Positions 52,978 to 60,076 of a DNA stretch of 64,000 nt are shown in pieces; the stretch's first letter is position 1, and the number at the start of each line of letters is the position of its first letter. The notes under the pieces were generated by a model, which saw only the letters and a program-made list of their open reading frames with translations, did no database searches and had not been told where the DNA came from. Where the stretch lies: positions 1 to 64,000 of the forward strand of contig NZ_CP123448.1 of the NCBI RefSeq assembly GCF_030177895.1, written 5' to 3'. This stretch comes from Kingella negevensis (GTDB lineage Bacteria > Pseudomonadota > Gammaproteobacteria > Burkholderiales > Neisseriaceae). Both the position numbers and the translations under genes were made by a program.

Positions 52978-53278
52978 TTAGTCTTCTTTTGCCCATGGTC
53001 TGCCGCCGTATAGTTCGATATGTTTGCGATTAAGTTCACGTAGCCATGCGTTGATGATTTGGTGGGCTTTTTCTTCGCCGTATTGGGTTAGGAAAAATTG
53101 ATAGGGGTCTTGGGTTAAACTGGTTTTGACAATATCGTAGATGTAATTAACGGTGTATTTCCCTGTTTTGGCTACTTTTTTATTTCGGTTTTTCAATTCG
53201 CGTGTTACCGCAATATCGTTCTAAATCGGGTCTGCCGATGGTGGAGGTGATGACGGCAACGCTTGGGTTTTGTAACAT
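52978..53278 (-). pseudogene. Family 2 glycosyltransferase with large internal deletion
   Basis: From the ATG at 53278, with a good AAGGAA ribosome site, the minus strand reads MLQNPSVAVITSTIGRPDLE, the standard N-terminus of a GT2 glycosyltransferase. It then shifts frame after about 27 codons and stops. The adjoining frame (53196-52978) gives 72 codons ending YIYDIVKTSLTQDPYQFFLT and RELNRKHIELYGGRPWAKED, which looks like the C-terminal tail of such a protein. The catalytic centre is missing. I read this as one gene that lost its middle, not as a small real protein. Confidence 0.6.
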
Positions 53279-53289
53279 GGTTTTTCCTT

Positions 53290-53323
53290 TTTTCAGGCTG
53301 CGTTTATATTTGCAGCCTGAAAA
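53290..53323. terminator. Inverted DUS pair after the Cass2-like gene
   Basis: TTTTCAGGCTGCGTTTATAT-TTGCAGCCTGAAAA, tail-to-tail DUS. It lies directly after the stop of the 53324-53791 gene (minus strand), so could be its terminator. Confidence 0.55.
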
Positions 53324-53791
53324 CTACGCTTCATCATCAAAATATTCTTCAGCCATTTCCACTTTGCCTTTAATGCCGACATAAATCTTTGCTTCGCCAA
53401 AAGCAGGGTAAGTTTCAAAATCAGCTTTAAAACGGCGCGTGGGCAATTCGCTATCCGCTAAAATTTGCTGCCAAACGTCAGCCGCTGCAGAATGGTGCTT
53501 TTCAGGCAGCGAATACGTGTGGTATTGCTGCGGCGGTAACCACACATCAGCCGCGTTTTCAGGCAGCGTGGCATCGTTTGAAATCAGTTTACCGATAATT
53601 AGGGTGTAACTACCGTTTTCTTGATAACTGTGTCGCACACAATAAACGCTGGTGCTGAACGCTGGTAATGTGTCTTTCAGGCTGCCTGAAAACCAGTCTT
53701 GCCATAATTGGTTAATGTTTTCTTGTTCGTTTTCAAGCGAAATGGTGGCGCATAATCCGCCCACGCGAAATATGGGAAGTGAAGTCTGCAT
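53324..53791 (-). CDS. Cass2/GyrI-like effector-binding domain protein
   Basis: A 155-residue stand-alone ligand-binding domain. Pattern features of the integron-associated Cass2 and GyrI-like families are seen: FRVGGLCATISLENEQENINQLWQDWF, SVYCVRHSYQENGSYTLIIGK, and the C-terminal RRFKADFETYPAFGEAKIYVGIKGKVE, ending in an acidic tail. Relatives bind small cationic compounds and often sit on AraC-type regulators; here there is no DNA-binding part. A DUS encodes FSGSLKD. Overlaps no neighbour; dgkA starts 393 bases upstream on the same strand with a 12-base gap to this gene's start. Confidence 0.65.
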   Translation of the reverse strand: MQTSLPIFRVGGLCATISLENEQENINQLWQDWFSGSLKDTLPAFSTSVYCVRHSYQENGSYTLIIGKLISNDATLPENAADVWLPPQQYHTYSLPEKHHSAAADVWQQILADSELPTRRFKADFETYPAFGEAKIYVGIKGKVEMAEEYFDDEA

Positions 53792-53803
53792 GATGTGTCT
53801 CCT

Positions 53804-54184
53804 TTATGAAAACAGGGCAATCGCCCACAAAATGGCGAGCAGAGTCAAAGCCAACATTTGAGCGGCTGAACCCACGTCTTTGGCACGTTTGGCAAGTGGG
53901 CGGATTTCCAGTGAAATGTCGTCCACAACGGCTTCAATGCCTGAGTTAAACAGCTCGGTAATTAGGGATAGGAATGATGCGGCAATCAAAATCATGCGTT
54001 GTGTGCTGTCAAAGTCAAAGCACCACACGGCAATCAGCAAAACGGCGTGTAAAACGACCAGTTGACGAAATGCGGCTTCGTGTTGATAGGCGGCGATTAA
54101 GCCATCTTTGGAATACCCTGCGGCGTTGAGTACGCGGCGAAATCCGCGTGTGCCTTTTAAATGATTGGTTTGAATTTCTGACAT
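53804..54184 (-). CDS. dgkA: Diacylglycerol kinase
   Basis: Small trimeric membrane kinase recycling diacylglycerol to phosphatidic acid. 126 residues with three helices. Signatures AYQHEAAFRQL, and ELFNSGIEAVVDDIS ... AKDVGSAAQMLAL hold the catalytic and ATP-site residues. Two genes share the strand: the Cass2-like gene starts 12 bases after the dgkA stop, so they are likely cotranscribed. Confidence 0.93.
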   Translation of the reverse strand: MSEIQTNHLKGTRGFRRVLNAAGYSKDGLIAAYQHEAAFRQLVVLHAVLLIAVWCFDFDSTQRMILIAASFLSLITELFNSGIEAVVDDISLEIRPLAKRAKDVGSAAQMLALTLLAILWAIALFS

Positions 54185-54352
54185 GATAAAAATAATTGTT
54201 CAAAAAAGAGAGAATATATCGGTTTTTCAGGCTGCCTGAAACTGCCCGAATGCGCATTATGAATAAAATATATAGCCGATTATTCTAAAATAAACTTAAA
54301 TTTTACAGTACAATGCGCGCCAACTTAAATTTTAACAATCGGAGTACTTATC

Positions 54353-55207
54353 GTGAAAAAATTTCTTTTGTCTGCTGCTTTGGTAGCTTTGGCTGCTTGT
54401 GGCGGTCAGCAATCAGCCAATAACGGCGTACCTGCTTCAGGCGCAGCACCAGCGGCTTCTTCAGCAGCCCCTGCACAAAACAACGCTTCAGGCAGCCTGA
54501 TTGACCGCTTGAACAACAAAGGCGTGATTACAGTTGGCACAGAAGGCACTTACGCGCCATTCAGCTACCACGATGCAAGCGGCAAATTAACTGGTTATGA
54601 CGTGGAAGTGGCTCGTGCTGTGGCGGCAAAATTGGGCGCGACTGTTGAGTTCAAAGAAACGCAATGGGACAGCATGATGGCTGGTTTGAAAGCAGGGCGT
54701 TTTGATATTGTGGCGAACCAAGTAGGTTTGACTAGCCCTGAGCGCAAGGCAACTTTTGACAAAACTGAGCCATATAGCTGGAGCGGCGCGGTGTTGGTTG
54801 TCGGTAAAGACAACGCAACTGTGAAAACAATCGAAGACATCAAAGGCATTAAAACCGCGCAATCTTTGTCTAGCAACTACGGCGAACGCGCAAAAGCGGC
54901 TGGCGCGGAAATTGTGCCTGTGGACGGCTTGGCGCAGTCTCTGATGTTGATTGAGCAAAAACGCGCAGACGCGACTTTGAACGATGAATTGGCTGTGTTG
55001 GATTACTTGAAGAAAAATCCAAATGCTGATGTGAAAATCGTTTGGAATGCGCCAAAAGAAGAGCGTGTGGGTTCTGGCTTGATTGTGAAGAAGGGTAACG
55101 ATGAAGCGTTGGCAAAAATGAGCGCGGCGATGAAAGAATTGCAACAAGACGGTACGCTGAAAAAATTAGGCGAACAGTTCTTTGGTAAAGACATCAGCGT
55201 TCAGTAA
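54353..55207 (+). CDS. Amino-acid (probably cystine) ABC importer, solute-binding lipoprotein
   Basis: Family 3 solute-binding protein of 284 residues. GTG start with CGGAG ribosome site 8 bases upstream. Lipobox ALAAC with lipidated C16 and an alanine/serine-rich linker. Ligand-lobe features: ITVGTEGTYAPFSYHDASGKLTGYDVEVARAVA, WDSMMAGLKAGRFDIVANQVG and DGTLKKLGEQFFGKD. A DUS encodes GSLID. Sequence style is close to the cystine-binding proteins (FliY/TcyA); the exact ligand is inferred. Leads a three-gene operon with the permease (55362) and ATPase (56130); 154 bases with a repeat (55287-55317) separate it from the permease. Confidence 0.9.
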   Translation: MKKFLLSAALVALAACGGQQSANNGVPASGAAPAASSAAPAQNNASGSLIDRLNNKGVITVGTEGTYAPFSYHDASGKLTGYDVEVARAVAAKLGATVEFKETQWDSMMAGLKAGRFDIVANQVGLTSPERKATFDKTEPYSWSGAVLVVGKDNATVKTIEDIKGIKTAQSLSSNYGERAKAAGAEIVPVDGLAQSLMLIEQKRADATLNDELAVLDYLKKNPNADVKIVWNAPKEERVGSGLIVKKGNDEALAKMSAAMKELQQDGTLKKLGEQFFGKDISVQ

Positions 55208-55286
55208 TATTTTGATTTATTAAAGAGTGTTCAAGTTTTTTATAGGCTTGAGCACTTTCCGTGTTTTTCAGGTTGCAATAAATCTC

Positions 55287-55317
55287 TTAGTAGGGACAAG
55301 GTTTATCCTTGTCCGTA
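55287..55317. repeat. TAGGGACAAGG...CCTTGTCC palindrome
   Basis: GGACAAGG-TTTAT-CCTTGTCC with a TAGTAG prefix and GTAACT suffix, a member of the short palindrome group. It lies between the binding-protein and permease genes and, as a stem-loop, could attenuate downstream expression. Confidence 0.55.
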
Positions 55318-55361
55318 ACTGTAAACGCAGCCTGAAAGTTTAAAAAAGCGAAAGGTTTTCT

Positions 55362-56078
55362 ATGCTACATCAATTCCTCGCCTCTCTTCCTTTTATGACA
55401 GATGCGCGCGCCACGTTGATGATTGATGCGTTTGTTCCCTTAATGAAATCAGGCTTTATGGTGTCTGTGCCGTTAGCCATTGCTTCGTTTATCTGCGGCA
55501 TGATAATCGCCATAGCAGTCGCCTTGGTGCGCGTGATGCCGCGCGGTGGCGTATTTCATCGCATTATCTTGGCAATTTTAAAAGTTTACATTTCCATTAT
55601 TCGCGGCACGCCAATGGTGGTGCAACTGGCGATTGTGTTTTACGGTTTGCCAGCCATGAATATTTTTATTGACCCAATCCCAGCCGCCATTATCGCGTTT
55701 TCATTGAACGTGGGCGCGTATGGCTCAGAAACCGTCCGCGCCGCGATTTTGTCTGTGCTAAAAGGGCAATGGGAAGCAGGTTTCTCTATCGGCATGACGT
55801 ATATGCAGACGTTCCGCCGCATTATCGCGCCGCAAGCCTTGCGCGTTGCCGTGCCGCCGTTGAGCAATTCGTTTATCGGTTTGTTCAAAGAAACCTCATT
55901 GGCATCGTTTGTAACCGTAACCGAAATGTTCCGCGTGGCGCAGCAATACGCCAACACGTCATACGATTTCTTGCCTGTTTACATTGAAGTGGGCTTCACT
56001 TATTGGCTGTTCTGCTGGGTGTTGTTTGTGGTACAAGCGCGCTTGGAAAAACATTTTGATAGACACGTTGCACGATAA
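55362..56078 (+). CDS. Amino-acid (probably cystine) ABC importer, permease
   Basis: Polar-amino-acid permease of the HisM/GlnP class, 238 residues with five helices. The EAA loop is QWEAGFSIGMTYMQTFRRIIAPQALRVAVPPL, and the entry motif IRGTPMVVQLAIVFYGLP is present. AAGCGAAAGG ribosome region. Only one permease gene is present, so the channel is a homodimer. Followed by an inverted DUS pair (56080-56115) and then the ATPase gene. Confidence 0.92.
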   Translation: MLHQFLASLPFMTDARATLMIDAFVPLMKSGFMVSVPLAIASFICGMIIAIAVALVRVMPRGGVFHRIILAILKVYISIIRGTPMVVQLAIVFYGLPAMNIFIDPIPAAIIAFSLNVGAYGSETVRAAILSVLKGQWEAGFSIGMTYMQTFRRIIAPQALRVAVPPLSNSFIGLFKETSLASFVTVTEMFRVAQQYANTSYDFLPVYIEVGFTYWLFCWVLFVVQARLEKHFDRHVAR

Positions 56079-56129
56079 TTTTTCAGGCTGCGTTTCATAA
56101 TTGCAGCCTGAAAAAATAGGAAAATTCCC

Positions 56130-56882
56130 ATGATTCAAATTAAAAATATTCAAAAAACATTTGGCAAAAACACCATTTTGCGCGGCATTGATTTAGACAT
56201 CACAAAAGGTCAAGTCGTTGTGATTTTAGGACCTTCAGGCTCAGGCAAAACCACATTTTTACGCTGCCTGAACGCGCTGGAAACGCCCGAACAAGGCACA
56301 ATTTGCTTTGAACGTGAACCGATTGTCAGCATTGATTTTGCTAAGAAACCGAGCAAAAAAGACATTTTGGCGTTGCGCCGCAAATCAGGCATGGTGTTCC
56401 AACAATACAACCTATTCCCACACAAAACCGCGCTGGAAAACGTGATGGAAGCGCCCGTGCAAGTGCAAGGCAAAAGCAAAGACGTGGCGCGTGAAGAAGC
56501 GCACAAATTGCTCGCCAAAGTGGGCTTGGGCGACAAAGCTGATTTGTATCCGCACCAATTATCAGGCGGTCAGCAACAGCGCGTGGGCATTGCGCGCGCG
56601 TTGGCATTGCAGCCTGAATTGATGTTGTTTGACGAACCCACTTCCGCGCTGGACCCTGAATTGGTGCAAGATGTGCTAAATACGATGAAGGAACTGGCGA
56701 ATGAAGGTTGGACAATGGTGGTCGTTACTCACGAAATCAAATTTGCGCTTGATGTGGCTGATGTGGTGATTGTGATGGATGGCGGTGTGATTGTGGAACA
56801 AGGTTCGCCAAGGGAATTGCTCACGAACCCAAAACACGAACGCACAAAAAGTTTCTTGAATCGCATTGAATACGAAATTTAA
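56130..56882 (+). CDS. Amino-acid (probably cystine) ABC importer, ATP-binding protein
   Basis: ABC ATPase of 250 residues, PAAT class. Walker A GPSGSGKTT (about 34-42), Q-loop VFQQYNLFPHKT, signature LSGGQQQRVGIARAL, Walker B LMLFDEPTSALDPE, and switch histidine VVVTHEI. Closes the importer operon. Ended by a clear non-DUS terminator (56886-56929). Ribosome site AGGAAAAT. Confidence 0.93.
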   Translation: MIQIKNIQKTFGKNTILRGIDLDITKGQVVVILGPSGSGKTTFLRCLNALETPEQGTICFEREPIVSIDFAKKPSKKDILALRRKSGMVFQQYNLFPHKTALENVMEAPVQVQGKSKDVAREEAHKLLAKVGLGDKADLYPHQLSGGQQQRVGIARALALQPELMLFDEPTSALDPELVQDVLNTMKELANEGWTMVVVTHEIKFALDVADVVIVMDGGVIVEQGSPRELLTNPKHERTKSFLNRIEYEI

Positions 56883-56885
56883 AGT

Positions 56886-56929
56886 GAAAAAATCCCAGCT
56901 TTGAATAAATGTTGAAGCTGGGATTTTTT
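56886..56929 (+). terminator. Terminator of the amino-acid importer operon
   Basis: AAAAAATCCCAGCTT ... AAGCTGGGATTTTTT with a 14-base loop. Perfect 15-bp stem with T-run; not DUS-based. Confidence 0.9.
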
Positions 56930-57041
56930 GTAAGACAGTAAATCGTATTTGTCTAAAAGTCGCAAAAATACAACGCAAACTTATACATAATGTCTAATTT
57001 TAACAGTTAGATATTATTTTTTTTGCCCGTTTTTTGAAAAA

Positions 57042-57071
57042 TTCATAGTTTAACTAGATAAAAATTATAAT
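57042..57071 (+). promoter_or_regulatory. Candidate sigma-70 promoter upstream of the ccoI region
   Basis: TTCATA (57042-57047), 18 bases, then a perfect TATAAT (57066-57071). Upstream of the small open frame at 57112 and of ccoI. Confidence 0.4.
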
Positions 57072-57111
57072 CCTGATGTATTCTAACGGAAATTAACAAA
57101 TTAACCCAGCC

Positions 57112-57309
57112 ATGTTTACCAGCATTCATTCTGAAATCGTAGATGATTTTGAACTGATGGTGCATAACGCCATCATACGTTTATCGCCTATGGATTTTAG
57201 CAATTGCCATATCGTTTTTCATGCCATCTCACTCATCATTTTATTGCTGATATTTATGTTGATACTGCAATCACAAACCGATTGGTCGCATCAAACAGAA
57301 TCTGCTTAA
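57112..57309 (+). CDS. Possible small membrane protein upstream of ccoI
   Basis: A 65-codon frame with one convincing membrane helix (IVFHAISLIILLLIFMLILQ, residues about 34-53), an acidic N-terminus and no recognised family. No strong ribosome site. It follows a candidate promoter by 40 bases. A DUS inverted pair (57315-57353) lies between it and ccoI. Small single-helix proteins (CcoS, CcoH-like) often accompany ccoI, but I cannot match this one to them. Moderate to low confidence that it is translated. Confidence 0.35.
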   Translation: MFTSIHSEIVDDFELMVHNAIIRLSPMDFSNCHIVFHAISLIILLLIFMLILQSQTDWSHQTESA

Positions 57310-57314
57310 TTCTA

Positions 57315-57353
57315 TTTTCAGGCTGCGTTTTATTCTTAGAACGCAGCCTGAAA
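57315..57353. terminator. Inverted DUS pair before ccoI
   Basis: TTTTCAGGCTGCGTTTTA ... AACGCAGCCTGAAAC, tail-to-tail. Whether it stops transcription into ccoI is unclear. Confidence 0.45.
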
Positions 57354-57403
57354 CTTTTTTTGCTAGTAAAATGTAGCCTGAAAATTTTTACAGAAAAAAC
57401 ACC

Positions 57404-59842
57404 ATGTCAAAAAACTGCTTCCACTGCGGCTTGCCCGTTCCCGACAATATTCATTTAACCATTCAATACGAACAACACGAACACGCCGTTTGCTGTTTGG
57501 GTTGCCAATCGGTCGCGCAAGGCATTATTGACGCTGGCTTGGGCAATTATTACCAAAACCGCACCGCTAACGCCGAACAAGCCGCTTTGCCGCCTGACGA
57601 AATTTTGGCGCAATTAAAATTATACGATTTACCCGAAATGCAAGCCGATTTCGTGGAAATGCTGCCTGAAAACGAAAAAGAAGCCATGTTGATGTTGAGC
57701 GGCATCACTTGCGCGGCGTGTACTTGGTTGATTGAACAACGATTATTGCGTTGCGCTGGCATTGTGCGCGCGGAATTGAATTACAGCACTCAGCGCGTGC
57801 GTGTGCGTTGGGACGATTCGCAAATTCAGCTATCGGGCATTTTGCGCTTGATTCAGCAAACAGGCTATTCCGCCGCGCCTTATGATTCGCAAAAATTAGA
57901 AGCGCAAACCACACGCGAGCGCAAGCAAATGTTAATCCGTCTAGCGATTGCAGGGCTGGCGAGTATGCAAACGATGATGTTTGCGTTGCCCACTTATTTG
58001 TATGGCGACATTGAATCGCAATATTTGACGATTTTGCATTGGGGTGGCTTTTTAATGGTGCTGCCGACCATGTTTTATTCCGCGCAACCGTTTTACATGG
58101 GCGCGTGGCGTGATTTTCGCAACAAACGCACAGGCATGGATACGCCGATTGCGATGGCGATTACGCTGACGTTTATCGCAGGATTGGGCGCGTTGTATCA
58201 CGGTTCGGGGCAGGGCTTGTATTTTGAAAGCATTGCCATGCTGGTGTTTTTTTTGCTGATTGGGCGATTTATGGAGCAATCGGCGCGGCGAAAAGCAGGC
58301 GATGCGGCGGAGCGTTTGGTTAAACTTGTGCCAGCGTTTTGTCATCAGTTGCGCCATTTTCCCGATGAAACCAGCGAAGAAGCGGCGGTGGTTTCGTTGA
58401 AAATTGACGATGTGATTTTGGTTCGCGCTGGCGAAATTGTGCCTGTGGACGGCACCGTGTTGCGTGGCGAAAGTGAAATTAACGAAGCGATGTTAACTGG
58501 CGAATCCGTGCCGATTGCCAAATTTTCAGGCAGCACGGTTACGGCTGGGACGCTGAATGTTGGCAGTCCCTTGATTATCCAAGCAAAACAAGTTGGCAAC
58601 CAAACACGATTGGCGCACATCGTGAAACTGCTTGACCGTGCATTGGCACAAAAACCGCGTTTGGCGGTGCTGGCTGAAAAATATGCTGGCGCGTTTACGT
58701 TGGCGCAAATTGTGTTGGCGATTCCGACTTTTTTCGCGTGGTGGTATTTCGCGGATATTTTGCAAGCGGTGTGGATTATCGTGGCGTTGCTTGTGATTAC
58801 TTGTCCGTGCGCGTTGTCGTTGGCGACCCCTGCGGCGTTGGCGGCGAGCATGGGCAAATTGGCAAATGGCGGCGTGTTGGTGGCGCGTGGTCATGCGCTG
58901 GAAACGCTGGCGCAGGTTAGCGATGCGGTTTTGGATAAGACTGGTACGCTGACGACTGGGCAATTATCCATTGTGGAAACGCAGATTTTTTCAGGCAGCC
59001 TGAAAACGGCGGAACTGGTGGCGGTGGTGCAATTATTGGAGCAGCATTCTGAACACCCGATTGCACGAGCTGTGTTGGGTTTGGCGAATGAATTTTCAGG
59101 CAGCATTCAGATTCAAAATAAAATCAACAAGATTGGCAACGGCGTTTCCGCGCAAATTACGTTGAACGGCGACACGCAAATTTGGTCAATCGGTAAACCT
59201 GATTTTGTCGCAGAAATCGCAGGAACGCTGCCTGAAAAATTGGCAGCATTGAGCGAAAAAGGCAGCGTGATTGCATTGGGCAATCAAACAGGTTTTCAGG
59301 CTGCCTTTTTGCTGCGCGACCAAGTGAAAACGGACGCGGCGGCGATTATTCAGCATTTGCAGCGCGAAAATATCGCCGTGCATTTGTTGAGTGGCGATAA
59401 CGCGGCGGCGGTCAATCAGTTGGCGGACGAATTGGGGATTGCGAACCGTTGCGCGGCGGCATCGCCTGAAGACAAATTGGCGTATGTGCAGCGATTGCAA
59501 GGGCAGGGCAAATGCGTGTTTATGCTGGGCGATGGGATTAACGATGCGCCTGTATTGGCAGCAGCGAATGTGTCGGCGGCGGTGGCTGGTAGTGCGGACG
59601 TGGCGCGAGACGGCGCGGATATTGTGTTGCTGAACGATGAATTGACCGCGTTGCCGATGATGTTGAATCAGTCGCGCAGAACGCAGAATGTGATTCGGCA
59701 GAATTTGCTTTGGGGGCTGGTGTATAACGTGGCAGTTGTGCCGTTGGCAGTGCTGGGGCATGTTACGCCGTGGATGGCGGCGATTGGGATGAGTGCGAGT
59801 TCGTTGTTGGTGGTTTGGAATGCATTGCGGTTAAGGAAATAA
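57404..59842 (+). CDS. ccoI: Copper-translocating P-type ATPase CcoI (FixI)
   Basis: Membrane ATPase delivering copper for the CuB site of cbb3 oxidase. Domains in order: an N-terminal cysteine-rich FixI-type region (MSKNCFHCGLPVP, VCCLGCQSVAQ); a heavy-metal-associated domain with GITCAACTW; eight helices with the ion-binding C467-P-C469 (ITCPCALSLATP); the phosphorylated D511 in DKTGTLT; the A-domain LTGESVPI; and the C-terminal MLGDGINDAPVLAAAN. 812 aa. The N-terminal zinc-ribbon-like part and lack of tandem HMA domains favour CcoI over CopA. Substrate genes ccoNO lie at the left edge of the window. Confidence 0.9.
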   Translation: MSKNCFHCGLPVPDNIHLTIQYEQHEHAVCCLGCQSVAQGIIDAGLGNYYQNRTANAEQAALPPDEILAQLKLYDLPEMQADFVEMLPENEKEAMLMLSGITCAACTWLIEQRLLRCAGIVRAELNYSTQRVRVRWDDSQIQLSGILRLIQQTGYSAAPYDSQKLEAQTTRERKQMLIRLAIAGLASMQTMMFALPTYLYGDIESQYLTILHWGGFLMVLPTMFYSAQPFYMGAWRDFRNKRTGMDTPIAMAITLTFIAGLGALYHGSGQGLYFESIAMLVFFLLIGRFMEQSARRKAGDAAERLVKLVPAFCHQLRHFPDETSEEAAVVSLKIDDVILVRAGEIVPVDGTVLRGESEINEAMLTGESVPIAKFSGSTVTAGTLNVGSPLIIQAKQVGNQTRLAHIVKLLDRALAQKPRLAVLAEKYAGAFTLAQIVLAIPTFFAWWYFADILQAVWIIVALLVITCPCALSLATPAALAASMGKLANGGVLVARGHALETLAQVSDAVLDKTGTLTTGQLSIVETQIFSGSLKTAELVAVVQLLEQHSEHPIARAVLGLANEFSGSIQIQNKINKIGNGVSAQITLNGDTQIWSIGKPDFVAEIAGTLPEKLAALSEKGSVIALGNQTGFQAAFLLRDQVKTDAAAIIQHLQRENIAVHLLSGDNAAAVNQLADELGIANRCAAASPEDKLAYVQRLQGQGKCVFMLGDGINDAPVLAAANVSAAVAGSADVARDGADIVLLNDELTALPMMLNQSRRTQNVIRQNLLWGLVYNVAVVPLAVLGHVTPWMAAIGMSASSLLVVWNALRLRK

Positions 59843-60076
59843 TTGCAGCCTGAAAAATGCAGCCTAAAATTATCTTTCAGGCTGCATTTCTATCTTCAAA
59901 CTGAAAAAATCAGCAACAAATGTTCTTTGCAAATTTTGTTTGACTTAAGTCATTAACGAGTGATTTATGGCTGAGTAAATAAAATGCTATTGTTTTACAT
60001 CAAGTTAATAGAAATTTTGACAGATATAATCAAGCATTACATAAATCTATAATCAGGATAATTTGGAGTAGAAATC
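59843..60076. other. ccoI - CheA-like kinase intergenic region
   Basis: Begins with a DUS cluster that forms a hairpin (59844-59889; GCAGCCTGAAAAATGCAGCC and the inverse TTTCAGGCTGCATTT). The remainder is AT-rich and should carry the kinase promoter: TATAAT occurs at 60025-60030 and 60048-60053, and TTGACA at 60017-60022, but no pair has normal spacing. Confidence 0.5.
59940..59953 (+). promoter_or_regulatory. Candidate FNR/CRP-superfamily binding site
   Basis: TTGAC-TTAA-GTCAT contains a perfect 12-base palindrome (TGACTTAAGTCA) and has the layout of an FNR-type box (TTGAT-N4-ATCAA) with C/G at the inner positions. It is about 125 bases before the kinase start codon. Assignment is by shape only. 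Confidence 0.35.
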
